Source: Lentzea fradiae
Lineage (GTDB): Bacteria; Actinomycetota; Actinomycetes; Mycobacteriales; Pseudonocardiaceae
NCBI RefSeq assembly: GCF_900100955.1
Contig: NZ_FNCC01000007.1
Coordinates: 124,001 to 188,000, forward strand
DNA length: 64,000 nucleotides
Reading direction: 5' to 3'
Below, in pieces: positions 38,953 through 49,117 of the stretch. Each line of letters opens with the position of its first letter. Position 1 is the first letter of the stretch. The position numbers and the translations under genes are program-made. The notes below the pieces were generated by a model. It had not been told where the DNA came from. It was given only the letters and a program-made list of their open reading frames with translations, and did not search any database.

Positions 38953-40086
38953 TCAGGACCGCTGCGGCAGCCCGAACACCCGCTCCCGCGCCACCGCGAG
39001 CGCCGAGTGCAGCGCCCCCGACCGCACGGGGTTGGCCGTGATCCGCGCGAGCCGCACGGGCGTCCTCGGCACCACCAGCTTCCGCAGCTCGGCCGACACC
39101 AGCTCGCACAACCTCTCACCGCCGGCCTGCGCCACCCCGCCGGAGAGCAGCACCAGCTCCGGGTCGAGCACGCACACCACGTTCGCCAGCCCCGACGCGA
39201 TCCTGCGAGCGAGGTCCGACAGGAACGGGCTTCCGTCCTCCTCCGAGGCCAGCGCCTTCGTGACCGCGTCGAGCCCGCTCTCGGCCTTGATCCCGTGCGT
39301 CGCCGCCAGCTTCACGATCGCGTCACCGTCGACCAGGTCGCCGTAGCGGCCACCGGGCACCTGCATCGAGTCGACCTCACCGGCGCCACCCGTGACCCCA
39401 CGCAGCAGCACACCGCCGACCACGACCGCGGACCCGATCTCGTCGGCGGGCCAGAACAGCACGAAGTTCCGCACGCCCACGGCCCCGCCGGAGCTCATCT
39501 CCTCCAGGGCGGCCAGGTTGATGTCGTTCTCGATCGACACCGACGTCCCCAGCAGGTCCCGCAAGGTCGACGGCAGGTCGACGTTCACGAGCCCCGGCAG
39601 GTGCGGCGCGAACCCGAGGTACCCGGTGGCGGGGTCCACCGCCCCCGGCATCCCGACGACGACGTGCGACAACGCGTCGAGCCGCAACCCGGCCAGCGCC
39701 GCCGCCCGCTGCACGGTCTCGCGAAACGCCCGCAGCGTGTGTTCCTTGGGCATGGGCGCACTGTGCTCGGCGAGCAACGCCCCGGTGATGTCGGAGACGA
39801 CCACGTCGATCAGCTCAGGCGTCATCGCCACCGCCGCCACGTACCCGACAGCCCCGTTGACGGCCCACATCTGCGCCCGAGGGCCACGCCCACCCCCGCG
39901 CAACCCGGTCCGGACGACCATGCCGTCCTCTTCCAGGCGCGCCAGCAACTGGGCCGTAGCAGGCTTGGACAGCCCGATGACCTCTTCCAGCTCGGCCCGC
40001 GTCATCGCCCCGCTGCGCAACAACGTCTCGATGGCGGCCCGGTCGTTGATCTCCCGCAGCAGCCGCGGACTACCAGTCCGAGTCAT
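38953..40086 (-). CDS. ROK-family transcriptional regulator
   Basis: A 377-aa ROK protein with an N-terminal winged helix (AIETLLRSGAMTRAELEEVIGLSKPATAQLLARLEEDG, about residues 18-55) and a sugar-kinase-like ASKHA domain. The ROK zinc motif (CxCGxxGCxE) is missing: the equivalent stretch reads GGAGEVDSMQVPGGRYGD, without cysteines. Sugar binding and kinase activity are therefore doubtful, and it is probably a regulator with altered ligand binding. Its ATG overlaps the nrnA stop by 4 bp. Confidence 0.87.
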   Translation of the reverse strand: MTRTGSPRLLREINDRAAIETLLRSGAMTRAELEEVIGLSKPATAQLLARLEEDGMVVRTGLRGGGRGPRAQMWAVNGAVGYVAAVAMTPELIDVVVSDITGALLAEHSAPMPKEHTLRAFRETVQRAAALAGLRLDALSHVVVGMPGAVDPATGYLGFAPHLPGLVNVDLPSTLRDLLGTSVSIENDINLAALEEMSSGGAVGVRNFVLFWPADEIGSAVVVGGVLLRGVTGGAGEVDSMQVPGGRYGDLVDGDAIVKLAATHGIKAESGLDAVTKALASEEDGSPFLSDLARRIASGLANVVCVLDPELVLLSGGVAQAGGERLCELVSAELRKLVVPRTPVRLARITANPVRSGALHSALAVARERVFGLPQRS

Positions 40087-41069
40087 GACCCCACCCGTTC
40101 CAACGCGCCTTTCAACGCCGCCACGACCTCCGAGGACTCCCCCTCGAACGTGAACCCGGCAGCCAGCCGATGCCCGCCACCGCCCAGCACCTGAGCCACC
40201 TCACGGACATCGACGAGCCCGACCGCCCGCAACGACACGGACCAGCTCCGAGGCGCCAGCTCCTTCAGGACAGCCGCGACCTCGGCCTCAGCAGCGGAGC
40301 GCACAACGTCGATCACGCTCTCCACCTCTTCGGCCCGAACCCCCCGAGCGTCCTCGAGCCCGACAACGGCGTGCACCAGCCCCAGCCCACCGGCAGCACC
40401 GGCATCGAGCTCGGCCCTGGCCAACACCCGCGACAACATCCCGAGGTAGGCGAAGGGGTGCTCGTCCATCAACGGCCGGGTGACGCTGTAAGCGTCAACC
40501 CCGGTCTCCAGCAACCGAGCGGCAATCCGATGGGCCTCGGGACCAGCCTTCCGAAAACCCCCGGTATCGGTGACGAGCCCCGCGTAAATGCACCGCGCGA
40601 TCGGCTCGTCAACCTCGACATCCATCTCGTCGAGCAACTTCAACGCGATGAGCGCGGTGGCCTCGGCATGCTCATCAATGCAATGCACAGTCCCGTACCG
40701 CGTGTTCGACACGTGGTGGTCAACAACGATGACCGGCCCCCGAGCACGACCGACCCGATCCCCAAGAGGCCCGAGCCGCTGCACACTGCCGGTGTCCATC
40801 ACAACCAACAGCTCGGGCTCAGCGGGCACCTCGTCCCGGTGCACCAACAAGCCGGCCGTGTCCAACACCTTCAAGCTCTCGGGCACAACCTCAGGCGACC
40901 CGAACGAGACACGCACCGAAACCCCACGCCGGTGCAACGCAAGACCCACAGCCAACGCGCTGCCGAGCGTGTCGGCATCGGGGTTGATGTGCCCGAGCAG
41001 GGTCACATCACGGGCGTCAGCCAACAGCCGAGCAGCCTCGGCAATGGTGGTGCTCAGATCGTCTGCCAC
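40083..41069 (-). CDS. nrnA: DHH phosphoesterase, oligoribonuclease/pAp phosphatase NrnA-like
   Basis: A 328-aa DHH-DHHA1 protein. The metal motifs are GHINPDADTLGS (26-37), MDTG (91-94) and DHH (117-119). The C-terminal DHHA1 motif is GGGGHRLAAGFTF. It should degrade nanoRNA and dephosphorylate pAp. The rbfA-nrnA adjacency is frequent in actinobacteria and Firmicutes. It is coupled to the ROK gene by an ATGA overlap. Confidence 0.92.
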   Translation of the reverse strand: MADDLSTTIAEAARLLADARDVTLLGHINPDADTLGSALAVGLALHRRGVSVRVSFGSPEVVPESLKVLDTAGLLVHRDEVPAEPELLVVMDTGSVQRLGPLGDRVGRARGPVIVVDHHVSNTRYGTVHCIDEHAEATALIALKLLDEMDVEVDEPIARCIYAGLVTDTGGFRKAGPEAHRIAARLLETGVDAYSVTRPLMDEHPFAYLGMLSRVLARAELDAGAAGGLGLVHAVVGLEDARGVRAEEVESVIDVVRSAAEAEVAAVLKELAPRSWSVSLRAVGLVDVREVAQVLGGGGHRLAAGFTFEGESSEVVAALKGALERVGS

Positions 41070-41167
41070 AGGAAGACGTTAGCCGTTAACACCCTCAACG
41101 CACCCAGGGTCCCCAAGAGACACAGCACACCCGCACACGCGAACAGTCGGCTTTTCCGGCGAAGCCG

Positions 41168-41234
41168 GTGGGGTGGTCCCGTCACGAGCAGTGCTGACGC
41201 GTTCGCCGCACTGCTCGTGACGGGACCACCCCAC
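41168..41234. repeat. Perfect 27-bp inverted repeat in the rbfA-nrnA gap
   Basis: Arms at 41168-41194 and 41208-41234 (starting GTGGGGTGGTCCCGTCACGA) are exact complements over 27 bp with a 13-base loop. A second small hairpin (CCGGC-GAA-GCCGG, 41155-41167) abuts it. It lies in a 247-bp gap 83 bp after the rbfA stop. It may be an unusually long terminator or a remnant of a small mobile or repetitive element. No U-tract or coding potential is seen. Confidence 0.75.
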
Positions 41235-41316
41235 GACTCAACCGAACTACGAGCCCAGGCGTGCCCTCCACCCGGCCCCGTCTTGATCAACCGGCAGGGT
41301 TCCGGAGCCCCGCGCT

Positions 41317-41793
41317 TCACACCCCGCGAGACTCCCCGTCAGCCAGGTCGTCATCCTCGGAATCCCGAGGAGCCTTGTAAGGATCAGCCTCCCCGGCAGG
41401 AGAAGCCCCGGCAGCCAACCGAGCCACCTCGGCATCAGCGGCCTGAGCCCGAGCCAGCAGCTCGTCCATCTTCCGAGCGGCATCGGGCACGGTGTCGGTG
41501 ACGAACGTCAGCGTGGGCGTGAACCGAACCCCGGTCTGAGCCCCGACCAACGACCGCAGAACACCCTTGGCCTTCTCCAGAGCGGCGGCAGCCCCAGCCA
41601 GATCAGGCTCAGAGTCCAACCGCTCACCCAGAACGGTGTAGTAGACGGTCGCGTCGTGCAGGTCCCCGGTCACCTTGGTGTCGGTGATCGTGACGCGAGC
41701 CAGGCGAGGATCCTTGACCTCGTGCTCCAGTGCGGAGGCGACGATCTGCGAGATCCGCTTGGCGAGCTTGCGGGCACGTGCCGTGTCGGCCAC
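41317..41793 (-). CDS. rbfA: Ribosome-binding factor A
   Basis: A 158-aa RbfA for late 16S rRNA maturation. The KH-type core is clear ([55 protein letters not shown]), followed by a family-typical acidic C-terminal tail (about residues 120-158). The GTG start is preceded by an AG-rich ribosome-binding site (AGGAAGGGGAGG). It lies 13 bp after ylxP in the infB operon. Confidence 0.94.
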   Translation of the reverse strand: MADTARARKLAKRISQIVASALEHEVKDPRLARVTITDTKVTGDLHDATVYYTVLGERLDSEPDLAGAAAALEKAKGVLRSLVGAQTGVRFTPTLTFVTDTVPDAARKMDELLARAQAADAEVARLAAGASPAGEADPYKAPRDSEDDDLADGESRGV

Positions 41794-41806
41794 GAGCCTC
41801 CCCTTC

Positions 41807-42103
41807 CTAGTCGTCCTCCGGCCCGACGAGACGCGTCCGGGCGGAGAGCAGTTCCAGTTCGGGCCGTCCCGCCACCAACCTCTCACAGCCGGCGAGAACG
41901 TCCCTGACATGCTCCGAGTCGGCGGCGACGACCGCGACGCCGATCAGAGACCGGCGGTGCAGGTCGAGGTGACCGGCTTCGGAGACGGCGACCTCGAAGC
42001 GCCGGCGCAGCTCGGCCACGACGGGCCGCACCACCGAGCGCTTCTCCTTGAGCGAGTGGACGTCACCGAGAAGCACGTCCAGTTCCAGAATTCCTGCGTA
42101 CAC
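41807..42103 (-). CDS. ylxP: DUF503 (YlxP) protein
   Basis: A 98-aa DUF503 protein matching Ylx[59 protein letters not shown]. YlxP proteins sit between infB and rbfA in many bacteria and are linked to ribosome assembly, though the exact role is uncertain. GGAGGA eight bases upstream defines the GTG start. Confidence 0.9.
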   Translation of the reverse strand: MYAGILELDVLLGDVHSLKEKRSVVRPVVAELRRRFEVAVSEAGHLDLHRRSLIGVAVVAADSEHVRDVLAGCERLVAGRPELELLSARTRLVGPEDD

Positions 42104-42126
42104 GCGCAAGATCCTCCAGAAGAAAA

Positions 42127-42162
42127 GGGTGCGAAGCCACCGGTTAAAGCGGCTCCGCACCC
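42127..42162 (-). terminator. Hairpin between infB and ylxP
   Basis: GGGTGCG-AGCC pairs with GGCT-CGCACCC around one mismatch and a 12-base loop, just after the infB stop. It could attenuate transcription into ylxP-rbfA, since these genes are usually co-transcribed with infB. Confidence 0.6.
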
Positions 42163-42176
42163 CCATCGTCACCTGA

Positions 42177-45100
42177 CTAGGCGCGCGGCTTCTCGCGCAT
42201 CTCGAAGGTCTCGATGATGTCTTCCAGCTTGAGGTCGCTGTAGTTGCCGAGCGTGAGACCACACTCGAAACCTTCGCGGACCTCGGTGGCGTCGTCCTTG
42301 AACCGCTTGAGCGAGCTGATCGGGAGGTTCTCCGCGATCACCTTGCCGTCACGGAGCAGGCGCGCCCTGGCGTTGCGGCGGATCTCGCCCGACAGGACCA
42401 TGCAACCCGCGATCGTGCCGACCTTGGAGGACTTGAAGACGTCGCGGATCTCGGCGCGGCCGAGCTGGACCTCTTCGTACTCCGGCTTGAGGAGACCCTT
42501 GAGGGCCGCCTCGATCTCGTCGATCGCCTGGTAGATGACCGTGTAGTACCGGACGTCCACGCCTTCGCGGTTCGCGAGCTCGGTCGCCTTGCCCTCGGCC
42601 CGGACGTTGAAGCCCAGGACGATGGCCGAACCGGCCACGGCGAGGTTGATGTCGCCTTCGGTGATGCCACCGACACCGCGGTGGATCACGCGCAGCTCGA
42701 CGTCGTCGCCGACCTCGATCTTCATGAGCGCGTCCTCGAGGGCCTCGACGGTACCCGAGTTGTCACCCTTGATGATCAAGGTGAGAGCGCTGGTTTCCTT
42801 GAGCGCGGCGTCCAGGTCCTCCAGGCTGACGCGCTTGCGCTTCGCCGCGTTGGCGGCGTTGCGGGTGCGGGCCTGACGACGCTCGGCGATCTGCCGGGCG
42901 ACGCGGTCCTCGTCGACGACGAGGAACGAGTCACCGGCGCGGGGCACCGAGGTCAGACCGATGACCTGCACCGGACGCGACGGGGTCGCGACGGTGACGT
43001 CATCGCCGTGCTCGTCGACCATGCGGCGGACGCGACCGTACGCGTCACCCGCGACGATCGAGGAGCCGACGCGGAGCGAACCGCGCTGCACGAGCACCGT
43101 GGCGACCGGACCGCGACCGCGGTCGAGGTGCGCCTCGATCGCGACACCCTGGGCCTCCATGTCCGGGTTGGCCCGGAGGTCCAGCGAGGCGTCGGCGGTC
43201 AGCAGGATGGCCTCGAGGAGGCTGTCGATGTTGATGCCCTGCTTCGCCGAGATGTCGACGAACATCGTGTCGCCGCCGTACTCCTCGGCGACCAGCCCGT
43301 ACTCGGTCAGCTGCTGGCGGATCTTGGAGGGGTTCGCCCCCTCCTTGTCGATCTTGTTGACCGCGACCACGATCGGCGCCTGAGCGGCCTGCGCGTGGTT
43401 GATGGCCTCCACGGTCTGCGGCATCACGCCGTCGTCAGCTGCGACGACGATGACCGCGATGTCGGTCGCGTTCGCACCACGGGCACGCATGGCGGTGAAC
43501 GCCTCGTGACCAGGGGTGTCGATGAAGGTGATGAGCCGCGGGTTGCCCTCGAGCTCGGTCTGCACCTGGTACGCACCGATGTGCTGGGTGATGCCACCGG
43601 CCTCGCCCTCGTGCACCTTCGCCTTGCGGATGGTGTCGAGCAGGCGCGTCTTGCCGTGGTCGACGTGACCCATGACGGTGACGACCGGCGGACGGACCTG
43701 CAGGTCGTCCTCGTCGCCGGCGTCCTCGCCGTAGGTGATGTCGAACGTCTCGAGCAGCTCGCGGTCCTCCTCCTCGGGGGACACGACCTGCACGACGTAG
43801 TTCATCTCGGTGCCGAGCAGTTCCAGGATCTCGTCGGACACCGACTGCGTCGCCGTGACCATCTCGCCCAGGTGGAAGAGCACCTGCACGAGCGACGCCG
43901 GGTTGGCGTTGATCTTGTCGGCGAAGTCGGTCAGCGAGGCACCGCGCGGCAGGCGGATCGTCTCGCCGCTGCCCTTGGGCAGGCGGACGCCACCGACCGA
44001 AGGCGCCTGCATGTTGTCCATGTACTCCTGGCGCTTCTGCCGCTTGGACTTGCGTCCGCGGCGCGCCGGACCACCCGGACGACCGAAGGCACCGGCGGTA
44101 CCGCCACGACCGGCGCCACCACCGCCACCGGGACGGCCGCGGAAACCGCCGCCACCGGCAGGAGCACCGCCGCCACCGGGACGGAAGCCGCCACCGGCGC
44201 CACCGCCACCGCCACCGGGACGGAAGCCGCCACCGGCGCCACCGCCACCGCCGCCGCGGAAGCCACCGCCGCCGCCACCGCCGCCACCGCCGCGGAAGCC
44301 GCCACCGCCGCCGCCCCCACCGGGACGACCGCCGCCGCCACCGCCACCGGGACGGCCACCGCCGCCACCGGGACCAGGACGGTTACCGGCGGGACGACCC
44401 GGCATCATGCCGGGGTTCGGCCGCGGGGGCATGTTGCCCGGGTTCGGGCGAGGACCGCCCTGACCGGGGGCAGGACGAGGACCGCCCTGGCCGGGGCCGG
44501 GACGGGAGCCGCCCTGCGCGGCGGCCGGGCGCTGACCGCCCTGACCGGGCTGGCCGCCCTGACGGGGGTTCGCCGGACGCGGGTCGCCGGGCTTCGGGCC
44601 GGACGGGCGGTCGCCCTGCTCCGGACGCGGGCCGGGACGGGGCCCCGGACGCGGCGAGGGAGCGTTGCCGCCACCGACGCCGAACGGGTTGTTGCCCGGA
44701 CGCGGGGCACGCGGGCCAGCCGGCTTGGGAGCCTGCGGGCGCGGGGGCACCACGGACGGGGACTGGCCACCCGCGGACGCGGCCGGAGCCTGCGGCTGCT
44801 GGGGCTGTTGCTGCTGCGGAGCCGGGCGCGGGCCCGGACGCGGGCCACCCGGCTTGGCGCCGGGAGCCGGGGACGCCTTCGGAGCGGCGGGGGCCTGCGC
44901 GGCGGGTGCCGCGGGGGCCGGAGCCTCCTGCTTCGCGGGCTGGGGTGCGGGCGGGGCCGGAGCCTGCGCGGCAGGAGCTGCCGGAGCGGGCTTGGGCGCC
45001 TGCGGACGCGGTGCGCCGGGCTTCGGGCCGGGGAAGCCCTTCGGAGCCGCGGGCTTGTCGGCTGCCGGCTTCGGCTCCGCCGGTGCGGAGGGCGCCGCGG

Positions 45101-45323
45101 CAGCAGCGGGTGCGGGTGCCTTGGGCTTCGGAGCGGACGGCTTGGGAGCCGGCTTCGAAGACTTGGCTTCGTAGGCGTCACGGAGCCGCCGGGCCACGGG
45201 GGCCTCGACGGTCGACGACGCGGACTTCACGTATTCGCCTTGTTCGGCGAGCTTGTTCAGAACTTCCTTGCTCGTAACACCGAGCTCTTTCGCGAGCTCG
45301 TGCACGCGGGCCTTGCCTGCCAC
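42177..45323 (-). CDS. infB: Translation initiation factor IF-2
   Basis: A 1048-aa IF-2. The N-terminal helix domain (residues 1-50) is [25 protein letters not shown]. Next comes a very long disordered Pro/Ala region, then a Gly/Arg/Phe-rich block (about residues 300-420) with runs of up to ten glycines. The GTPase follows: [27 protein letters not shown] and NKIDKEGA. The rest is the domain II to C2 region. The Gly-rich block is longer than in most bacteria. It starts about 90 bp after ylxR. Confidence 0.97.
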   Translation of the reverse strand: MAGKARVHELAKELGVTSKEVLNKLAEQGEYVKSASSTVEAPVARRLRDAYEAKSSKPAPKPSAPKPKAPAPAAAAAPSAPAEPKPAADKPAAPKGFPGPKPGAPRPQAPKPAPAAPAAQAPAPPAPQPAKQEAPAPAAPAAQAPAAPKASPAPGAKPGGPRPGPRPAPQQQQPQQPQAPAASAGGQSPSVVPPRPQAPKPAGPRAPRPGNNPFGVGGGNAPSPRPGPRPGPRPEQGDRPSGPKPGDPRPANPRQGGQPGQGGQRPAAAQGGSRPGPGQGGPRPAPGQGGPRPNPGNMPPRPNPGMMPGRPAGNRPGPGGGGGRPGGGGGGGRPGGGGGGGGFRGGGGGGGGGGFRGGGGGGAGGGFRPGGGGGGAGGGFRPGGGGAPAGGGGFRGRPGGGGGAGRGGTAGAFGRPGGPARRGRKSKRQKRQEYMDNMQAPSVGGVRLPKGSGETIRLPRGASLTDFADKINANPASLVQVLFHLGEMVTATQSVSDEILELLGTEMNYVVQVVSPEEEDRELLETFDITYGEDAGDEDDLQVRPPVVTVMGHVDHGKTRLLDTIRKAKVHEGEAGGITQHIGAYQVQTELEGNPRLITFIDTPGHEAFTAMRARGANATDIAVIVVAADDGVMPQTVEAINHAQAAQAPIVVAVNKIDKEGANPSKIRQQLTEYGLVAEEYGGDTMFVDISAKQGINIDSLLEAILLTADASLDLRANPDMEAQGVAIEAHLDRGRGPVATVLVQRGSLRVGSSIVAGDAYGRVRRMVDEHGDDVTVATPSRPVQVIGLTSVPRAGDSFLVVDEDRVARQIAERRQARTRNAANAAKRKRVSLEDLDAALKETSALTLIIKGDNSGTVEALEDALMKIEVGDDVELRVIHRGVGGITEGDINLAVAGSAIVLGFNVRAEGKATELANREGVDVRYYTVIYQAIDEIEAALKGLLKPEYEEVQLGRAEIRDVFKSSKVGTIAGCMVLSGEIRRNARARLLRDGKVIAENLPISSLKRFKDDATEVREGFECGLTLGNYSDLKLEDIIETFEMREKPRA

Positions 45324-45410
45324 TGGTCTCCTAGGTCGTGAGGCCGGTGGGCAAGTCCCATCGACCTCGTCTTAACGTCGCGCGTTCATGTCTTCAGCTT
45401 CACGGCTGAC

Positions 45411-45764
45411 TCATGACGGGTCGACCTGCTTCCTTGTTTCCTGCCGACCGGGAGGCTGTCCCCCGGCCGTCTTCCCTTGCCGCCACTTCTCCAAGTGCTC
45501 GCGCAACAAAGCGACGTCGAGCGGTCCCTGAACCCGGAGGGCCCGTGGAAATGCCCGTCGCCGCTCGGCGTTGCGCAGGCAGTCGAGATCGAAATGCAAC
45601 CAAGCACCCCGACCTGGCAGCCGCCTGCGGACGTCCGGAACCACCGATCCGTCCACCGCGACCACGCGCAGCAGCTCAGAGGGCAACGTCCGGGCACGGC
45701 AGCCAATGCACGTACGAGCTGGGCCGATGTGTTTGGTGGTCGAACCCGACGTTGAACCGTTGAT
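45411..45764 (-). CDS. ylxR: YlxR (DUF448) nucleic-acid-binding protein, probable AUC start
   Basis: A YlxR protein of about 117 aa with both family motifs: [23 protein letters not shown] at the N-terminus and [18 protein letters not shown] in the middle. No in-frame ATG, GTG or TTG lies between the nusA region and the CIGCR motif. The first TTG (45686) would delete that motif. An in-frame stop precedes the frame near 45780. An ATC codon at 45764 has AGGGGAT six bases upstream and is the best start candidate. It lies in the conserved nusA-ylxR-infB order. A local frameshift in the sequence is the main alternative. Confidence 0.75.
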   Translation of the reverse strand: MNGSTSGSTTKHIGPARTCIGCRARTLPSELLRVVAVDGSVVPDVRRRLPGRGAWLHFDLDCLRNAERRRAFPRALRVQGPLDVALLREHLEKWRQGKTAGGQPPGRQETRKQVDPS

Positions 45765-45782
45765 GAGTCTATCCCCTGGAGC

Positions 45783-46796
45783 TCATTCAGCCGAACTGGA
45801 TGTGACCGCACCCGCGGCCGGCGACTCCGCGTCGCTGCGGATGTCGATGCGCCAGCCGGTCAGGCGGGCGGCCAGGCGGGCGTTCTGGCCCTCCTTGCCG
45901 ATCGCGAGCGACAGCTGGAAGTCCGGCACCACGACCCTGGCCGTCTTGGCCCTCTCGTCGAGGACCGTGACAGACACAACCTTCGCAGGTGACAGCGCAT
46001 TCCCGACGAACGTGGCCGGGTCGTCCGAGTAGTCGATGATGTCGATCTTCTCGCCGCCGAGCTCGTGCATGACGTTGCGCACGCGGGCGCCCATCGGGCC
46101 GATGCAGGCGCCCTTGGCGTTCACCCCGGAGACCGTGGATTTGACCGCGATCTTCGAACGGTGACCTGCCTCACGTGCCACCGCGGGGATCTCCACGGTG
46201 CCGTCCGCGATCTCCGGGACCTCGAGGGCGAACAGCCGCCGGACGAGGTTCGGGTGCGTGCGCGAGAGGGCGATCTGGGGGCCGCGGGCGCCGCGGGAGA
46301 CGCTCACGACGTAGCACTTGATCCGCTCGCCGTGGTTGTACTGCTCGCCCGGCACCTGCTCGGCCGGCGGCAGCACGCCCTCGGTGTCACCCACCTGGAC
46401 GACGACCATGCCGCGGGCGTTCGCGCGCGCGTCGCGCTGCACGACGCCGGCGATGATCTCGCCCTCCTTGGTGGCGAACTCGCCGAACGTGCGCTCGTGC
46501 TCGGCGTCGCGCAGGCGCTGCAGGATGACCTGGCGCGCGGTCGTGGCGGCGATGCGGCCGAAGCCCTCCGGCGTGTCGTCCCACTCCTCTTGCACGACGC
46601 CGTCGGGACCCAGCTCCTGCGCGAGCACGCGCACGACACCCGTCTTGCGGTCGATCTCCACCCGCGAGTGCGAGTGGTGCCCTTCGGTGTGCTTGTAGGC
46701 GGTCAGCAACGCTGACTCGATCGCCTCGAGAACCGTTTCGAAGGGGATGTCCTTTTCACGTTCGATCGCCCTGAGGGCGGCGATGTCGACGTTCAC
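45783..46796 (-). CDS. nusA: Transcription termination/antitermination factor NusA
   Basis: A 337-aa NusA with an N-terminal RNA-polymerase-binding domain ([34 protein letters not shown]), an S1 domain (about residues 110-180) and two KH domains ([25 protein letters not shown] and [24 protein letters not shown]). It has the short C-terminus typical of actinobacteria. The GTG start overlaps the rimP stop by 4 bp with GGAGGAG upstream. An in-frame extension further upstream is not coding. Confidence 0.96.
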   Translation of the reverse strand: MNVDIAALRAIEREKDIPFETVLEAIESALLTAYKHTEGHHSHSRVEIDRKTGVVRVLAQELGPDGVVQEEWDDTPEGFGRIAATTARQVILQRLRDAEHERTFGEFATKEGEIIAGVVQRDARANARGMVVVQVGDTEGVLPPAEQVPGEQYNHGERIKCYVVSVSRGARGPQIALSRTHPNLVRRLFALEVPEIADGTVEIPAVAREAGHRSKIAVKSTVSGVNAKGACIGPMGARVRNVMHELGGEKIDIIDYSDDPATFVGNALSPAKVVSVTVLDERAKTARVVVPDFQLSLAIGKEGQNARLAARLTGWRIDIRSDAESPAAGAVTSSSAE

Positions 46797-47317
46797 CTCG
46801 GCTCCTCCTTCGGTGCTTTCCGAGTGAGCCGAGCCAGTTCTTCGACCGGCGGCTGCTTGAACTCGATCTCCATGACCGCGCGTTCGATGTGGCGGTACTC
46901 CACGCGCCGCAGCTCGCCCTGGTGCAGCAGCTCGACCCCGGTCTCGTCGCACTCGCCGACCCGGCCGAACCACTCCGGCAGGTCGGCCTGCTTGATCTTC
47001 ACGAGACGCAGGTGCGCGCGCTTCCAGTGGCGCGGACGGGTGAGCGGGCGGTCGACACCCGGCGAGGTGACCTCGAGGGTGTACGGCCCGTTGATCAGGT
47101 GGTCGTGCGCGTCGAGCGCGGCGGAGACCACGCGGCTCGCCTCGGCGACCTCGTCGAGCCCGATGCCGTCCTCGCCGTCCACGACGACCTTGACCAGACG
47201 GCGGCGCCCAGCCTGATTCACGTCGAGCGCGTCGAGGTCGAAGCCGGCGGCTTCGAGAGCTTCCCGCACAACGGGTGCTAGCTGCGCGGAAAGCTCTCCG
47301 CGCGGCGGGCTGGACAC
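46793..47317 (-). CDS. rimP: Ribosome maturation factor RimP
   Basis: A 174-aa RimP for 30S assembly. Core motifs are [31 protein letters not shown] and [34 protein letters not shown] precedes the GTG start by 8 bases. It is first in the rimP-nusA-ylxR-infB series. In many actinobacteria proS lies close by; here 6.7 kb of other genes separate them. Confidence 0.95.
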   Translation of the reverse strand: MSSPPRGELSAQLAPVVREALEAAGFDLDALDVNQAGRRRLVKVVVDGEDGIGLDEVAEASRVVSAALDAHDHLINGPYTLEVTSPGVDRPLTRPRHWKRAHLRLVKIKQADLPEWFGRVGECDETGVELLHQGELRRVEYRHIERAVMEIEFKQPPVEELARLTRKAPKEEPR

Positions 47318-47456
47318 GTGGTGACTCCTTCAGATCGAACGCATGGAAACCCCGGCCGACGCTGTTTCGGCGGCCGTGGACGCCCAGGGTATCTCGTTCG
47401 CCGGGCTCCCACCGCGCCCCCACGTCCTCGGCAGGGGGCTGGCAATATGGGGCCGC

Positions 47457-47897
47457 GTGATCTCCGATTCGGTCAGCCGCCGCCGCGTGCTGCTCGCGGT
47501 GGCCGCCGCACCGCTCGCCGTTGCGTGCACCACAGAGTCCGCCCCGCCCCCTCCGCCGGACCCGTTGTCGGCCCTCGCCGCGCAGGCGCGCGCGGACGCC
47601 GCGCTGGCCAAGACGCTGACGACACCGGCGGCCGCCGAGATCGCGAAGGCCCGCGAGACGCACGCGACCCTGCTGCAGGCCGAGGTCGACCGCGAACGCC
47701 CGCCGCTGTCGTCGACGGCGCCGCCCGTGCCGACGGCACCGCCCACGCCGCCCGACCCGCTGGCGGCGCTGCGCACCGCGCTCGACGGCGCCGCCCGCGA
47801 AGCGTCGGTGCTCGTCCCCTCACTGCCCTCGTACCGGGCAGGTCTCGTCGGTTCGGTGGCGGCGGGCTGCGCCTCGCTGCTGGAGGTGCTCTCGTGA
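47457..47897 (+). CDS. Tat-type lipoprotein preceding a DUF4439 protein
   Basis: A 146-aa protein beginning [28 protein letters not shown]. The twin-arginine signature (SRRRVLL) and the lipobox (AVAC) together predict Tat export and lipidation. The mature part is Ala/Pro-rich and helical, with PPPPPDP and [12 protein letters not shown] linkers. No family was recognised. The GTG has no Shine-Dalgarno but follows a CAATAT -10-like element (47443-47448), suggesting a leaderless mRNA. It overlaps the DUF4439 gene by 4 bp. Confidence 0.75.
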   Translation: MISDSVSRRRVLLAVAAAPLAVACTTESAPPPPPDPLSALAAQARADAALAKTLTTPAAAEIAKARETHATLLQAEVDRERPPLSSTAPPVPTAPPTPPDPLAALRTALDGAAREASVLVPSLPSYRAGLVGSVAAGCASLLEVLS

Positions 47898-48322
47898 ACG
47901 TGGACGCCGTCCAGACCGCGCTCGGGACCGAGCACGCGGCGTTGTGGACCTACGGGCTCGTGTCGGCGTTCCTGGGCGACCAGGCCGCGGCCGTCGCGGA
48001 GGGCTCGACCGCGCACCGGGCGCGGCGCGACGTGACGGAGCGGTGGCTGCGGGACCACGGCGCGACGCCGAACCCGCCCGCGGCGGCCTACCTGCCGCCG
48101 GCACCGGTCTCGGACGGGCCGTCGGCGCTCGCCGCGCTCGCGGCCGTGGAGCAGGACACCTGCGCCGCGTGGAAGGGCGTGCTGGAGCGGACGGACGACA
48201 AGGACCTGCGGACGTCGGCGCTGGAGTCGCTCACGGCCGCCGCGGTGCGGGCGACCCGGTGGCGCAAGATGGCCGGGACGAACCCGGCATCGATCACGAT
48301 GCCGGGCGTCGCGTCCGGGTGA
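47894..48322 (+). CDS. DUF4439 ferritin-like domain protein
   Basis: A 142-aa four-helix protein. VQTALGTEHAALWTYGLVSAFLG at the start and LAAVEQDTCAAWKGVLERTDD later give the paired Glu/His positions of the actinobacterial DUF4439 ferritin-like domain. Metal binding is plausible but unproven. The GTG overlaps the lipoprotein stop by 4 bp, indicating a two-gene operon acting together at or near the envelope. No signal peptide. Confidence 0.78.
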   Translation: MNVDAVQTALGTEHAALWTYGLVSAFLGDQAAAVAEGSTAHRARRDVTERWLRDHGATPNPPAAAYLPPAPVSDGPSALAALAAVEQDTCAAWKGVLERTDDKDLRTSALESLTAAAVRATRWRKMAGTNPASITMPGVASG

Positions 48323-48328
48323 GGCGGC

Positions 48329-49093
48329 TCAGCTGCCCGCGAAGTCGGACGCGAGCCTGATCGCGTCCGCGGAGACCTTCTTCATCTCCTTGTTGTGCGT
48401 CAGCGCGTCGGGACCTCTGGCCGGCGAGTCCGACTCGACGATCACGACCTCCTGGTCGCGCTGCTCGGAGGCGTAGCCGCCGTTGGCCAGCGTGGTCAGC
48501 GGCGGGACGCTGACGGCCTTGGCCAGCACGAGGTCCTTGACGTTGCCGGTGCCGTCGGTCTCGGTGAGCTCCTTGAGCTTGCGGGCCTCGTCGGCCGTGC
48601 GCATCTTCACCACGGACACCGACGAGTACACGACCCGTCCGTCCGGCAGCTTGGCCGTGTAGAACGCACGGGTCAGCTGCAGGCAGGGCGTCGCCTTGAA
48701 GAACGCCTGCGTCTGGCCGGTCGACTGGGCGGCGCAGTCGCTGTCCTTCACCGGATCGGGCAGTTCCGGGACCGTGGCGAACTCGTACTCACCCGCGGTC
48801 TTCTGCGGCTGCGAGACGGGTTGGTCCACCGGGGCCGACGGCTGCAACACCCACCACACGAAGCCCGACACGAACGCCACGCCGACGAGCGCCAGCGCCT
48901 TGCCCACCCAGGTCGTCTTGCGAGGGGGTGCGGGAGGCGGCGGCGGGGGCTGGTGCCCCTGGCGGTTGCTCATGATCGACTGGAGCTTCATCAGCTCGTC
49001 GGCCGGGTAGAGCGGTGCGGTGTCGGTCGGCCTCGGCGGAAAGCGAGGCAGGTTCTGTGTCACCTCTTCAGGTGACTGACGTGGCTCCGACAC
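48329..49093 (-). CDS. Membrane-anchored hypothetical protein
   Basis: A 254-aa protein with a cytosolic Pro-rich N-terminus (about residues 1-58), one membrane helix (VGKALALVGVAFVSGFVWWVL, 63-83) and an exported domain. The exported domain has two cysteines, CAAQSTGQ and TPCLQLT, probably a disulfide. No known family was recognised. It is convergent with the DUF4439 gene, 6 bp apart. Confidence 0.7.
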   Translation of the reverse strand: MSEPRQSPEEVTQNLPRFPPRPTDTAPLYPADELMKLQSIMSNRQGHQPPPPPPAPPRKTTWVGKALALVGVAFVSGFVWWVLQPSAPVDQPVSQPQKTAGEYEFATVPELPDPVKDSDCAAQSTGQTQAFFKATPCLQLTRAFYTAKLPDGRVVYSSVSVVKMRTADEARKLKELTETDGTGNVKDLVLAKAVSVPPLTTLANGGYASEQRDQEVVIVESDSPARGPDALTHNKEMKKVSADAIRLASDFAGS

Positions 49094-49117
49094 GGGACAA
49101 ACCGTAACTGACGGCGT

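Noticed and set aside
43931..44463. Val/Ala-rich and Pro-rich reading frames inside infB
   Set aside because: They are other-frame readings of the Gly/Pro-rich repeat DNA of infB.
46797..47663. In-frame extension of nusA upstream across rimP
   Set aside because: The extension is Arg/Gly-rich shadow sequence; the GTG at 46796 has a good ribosome-binding site and overlaps the rimP stop by 4 bp.
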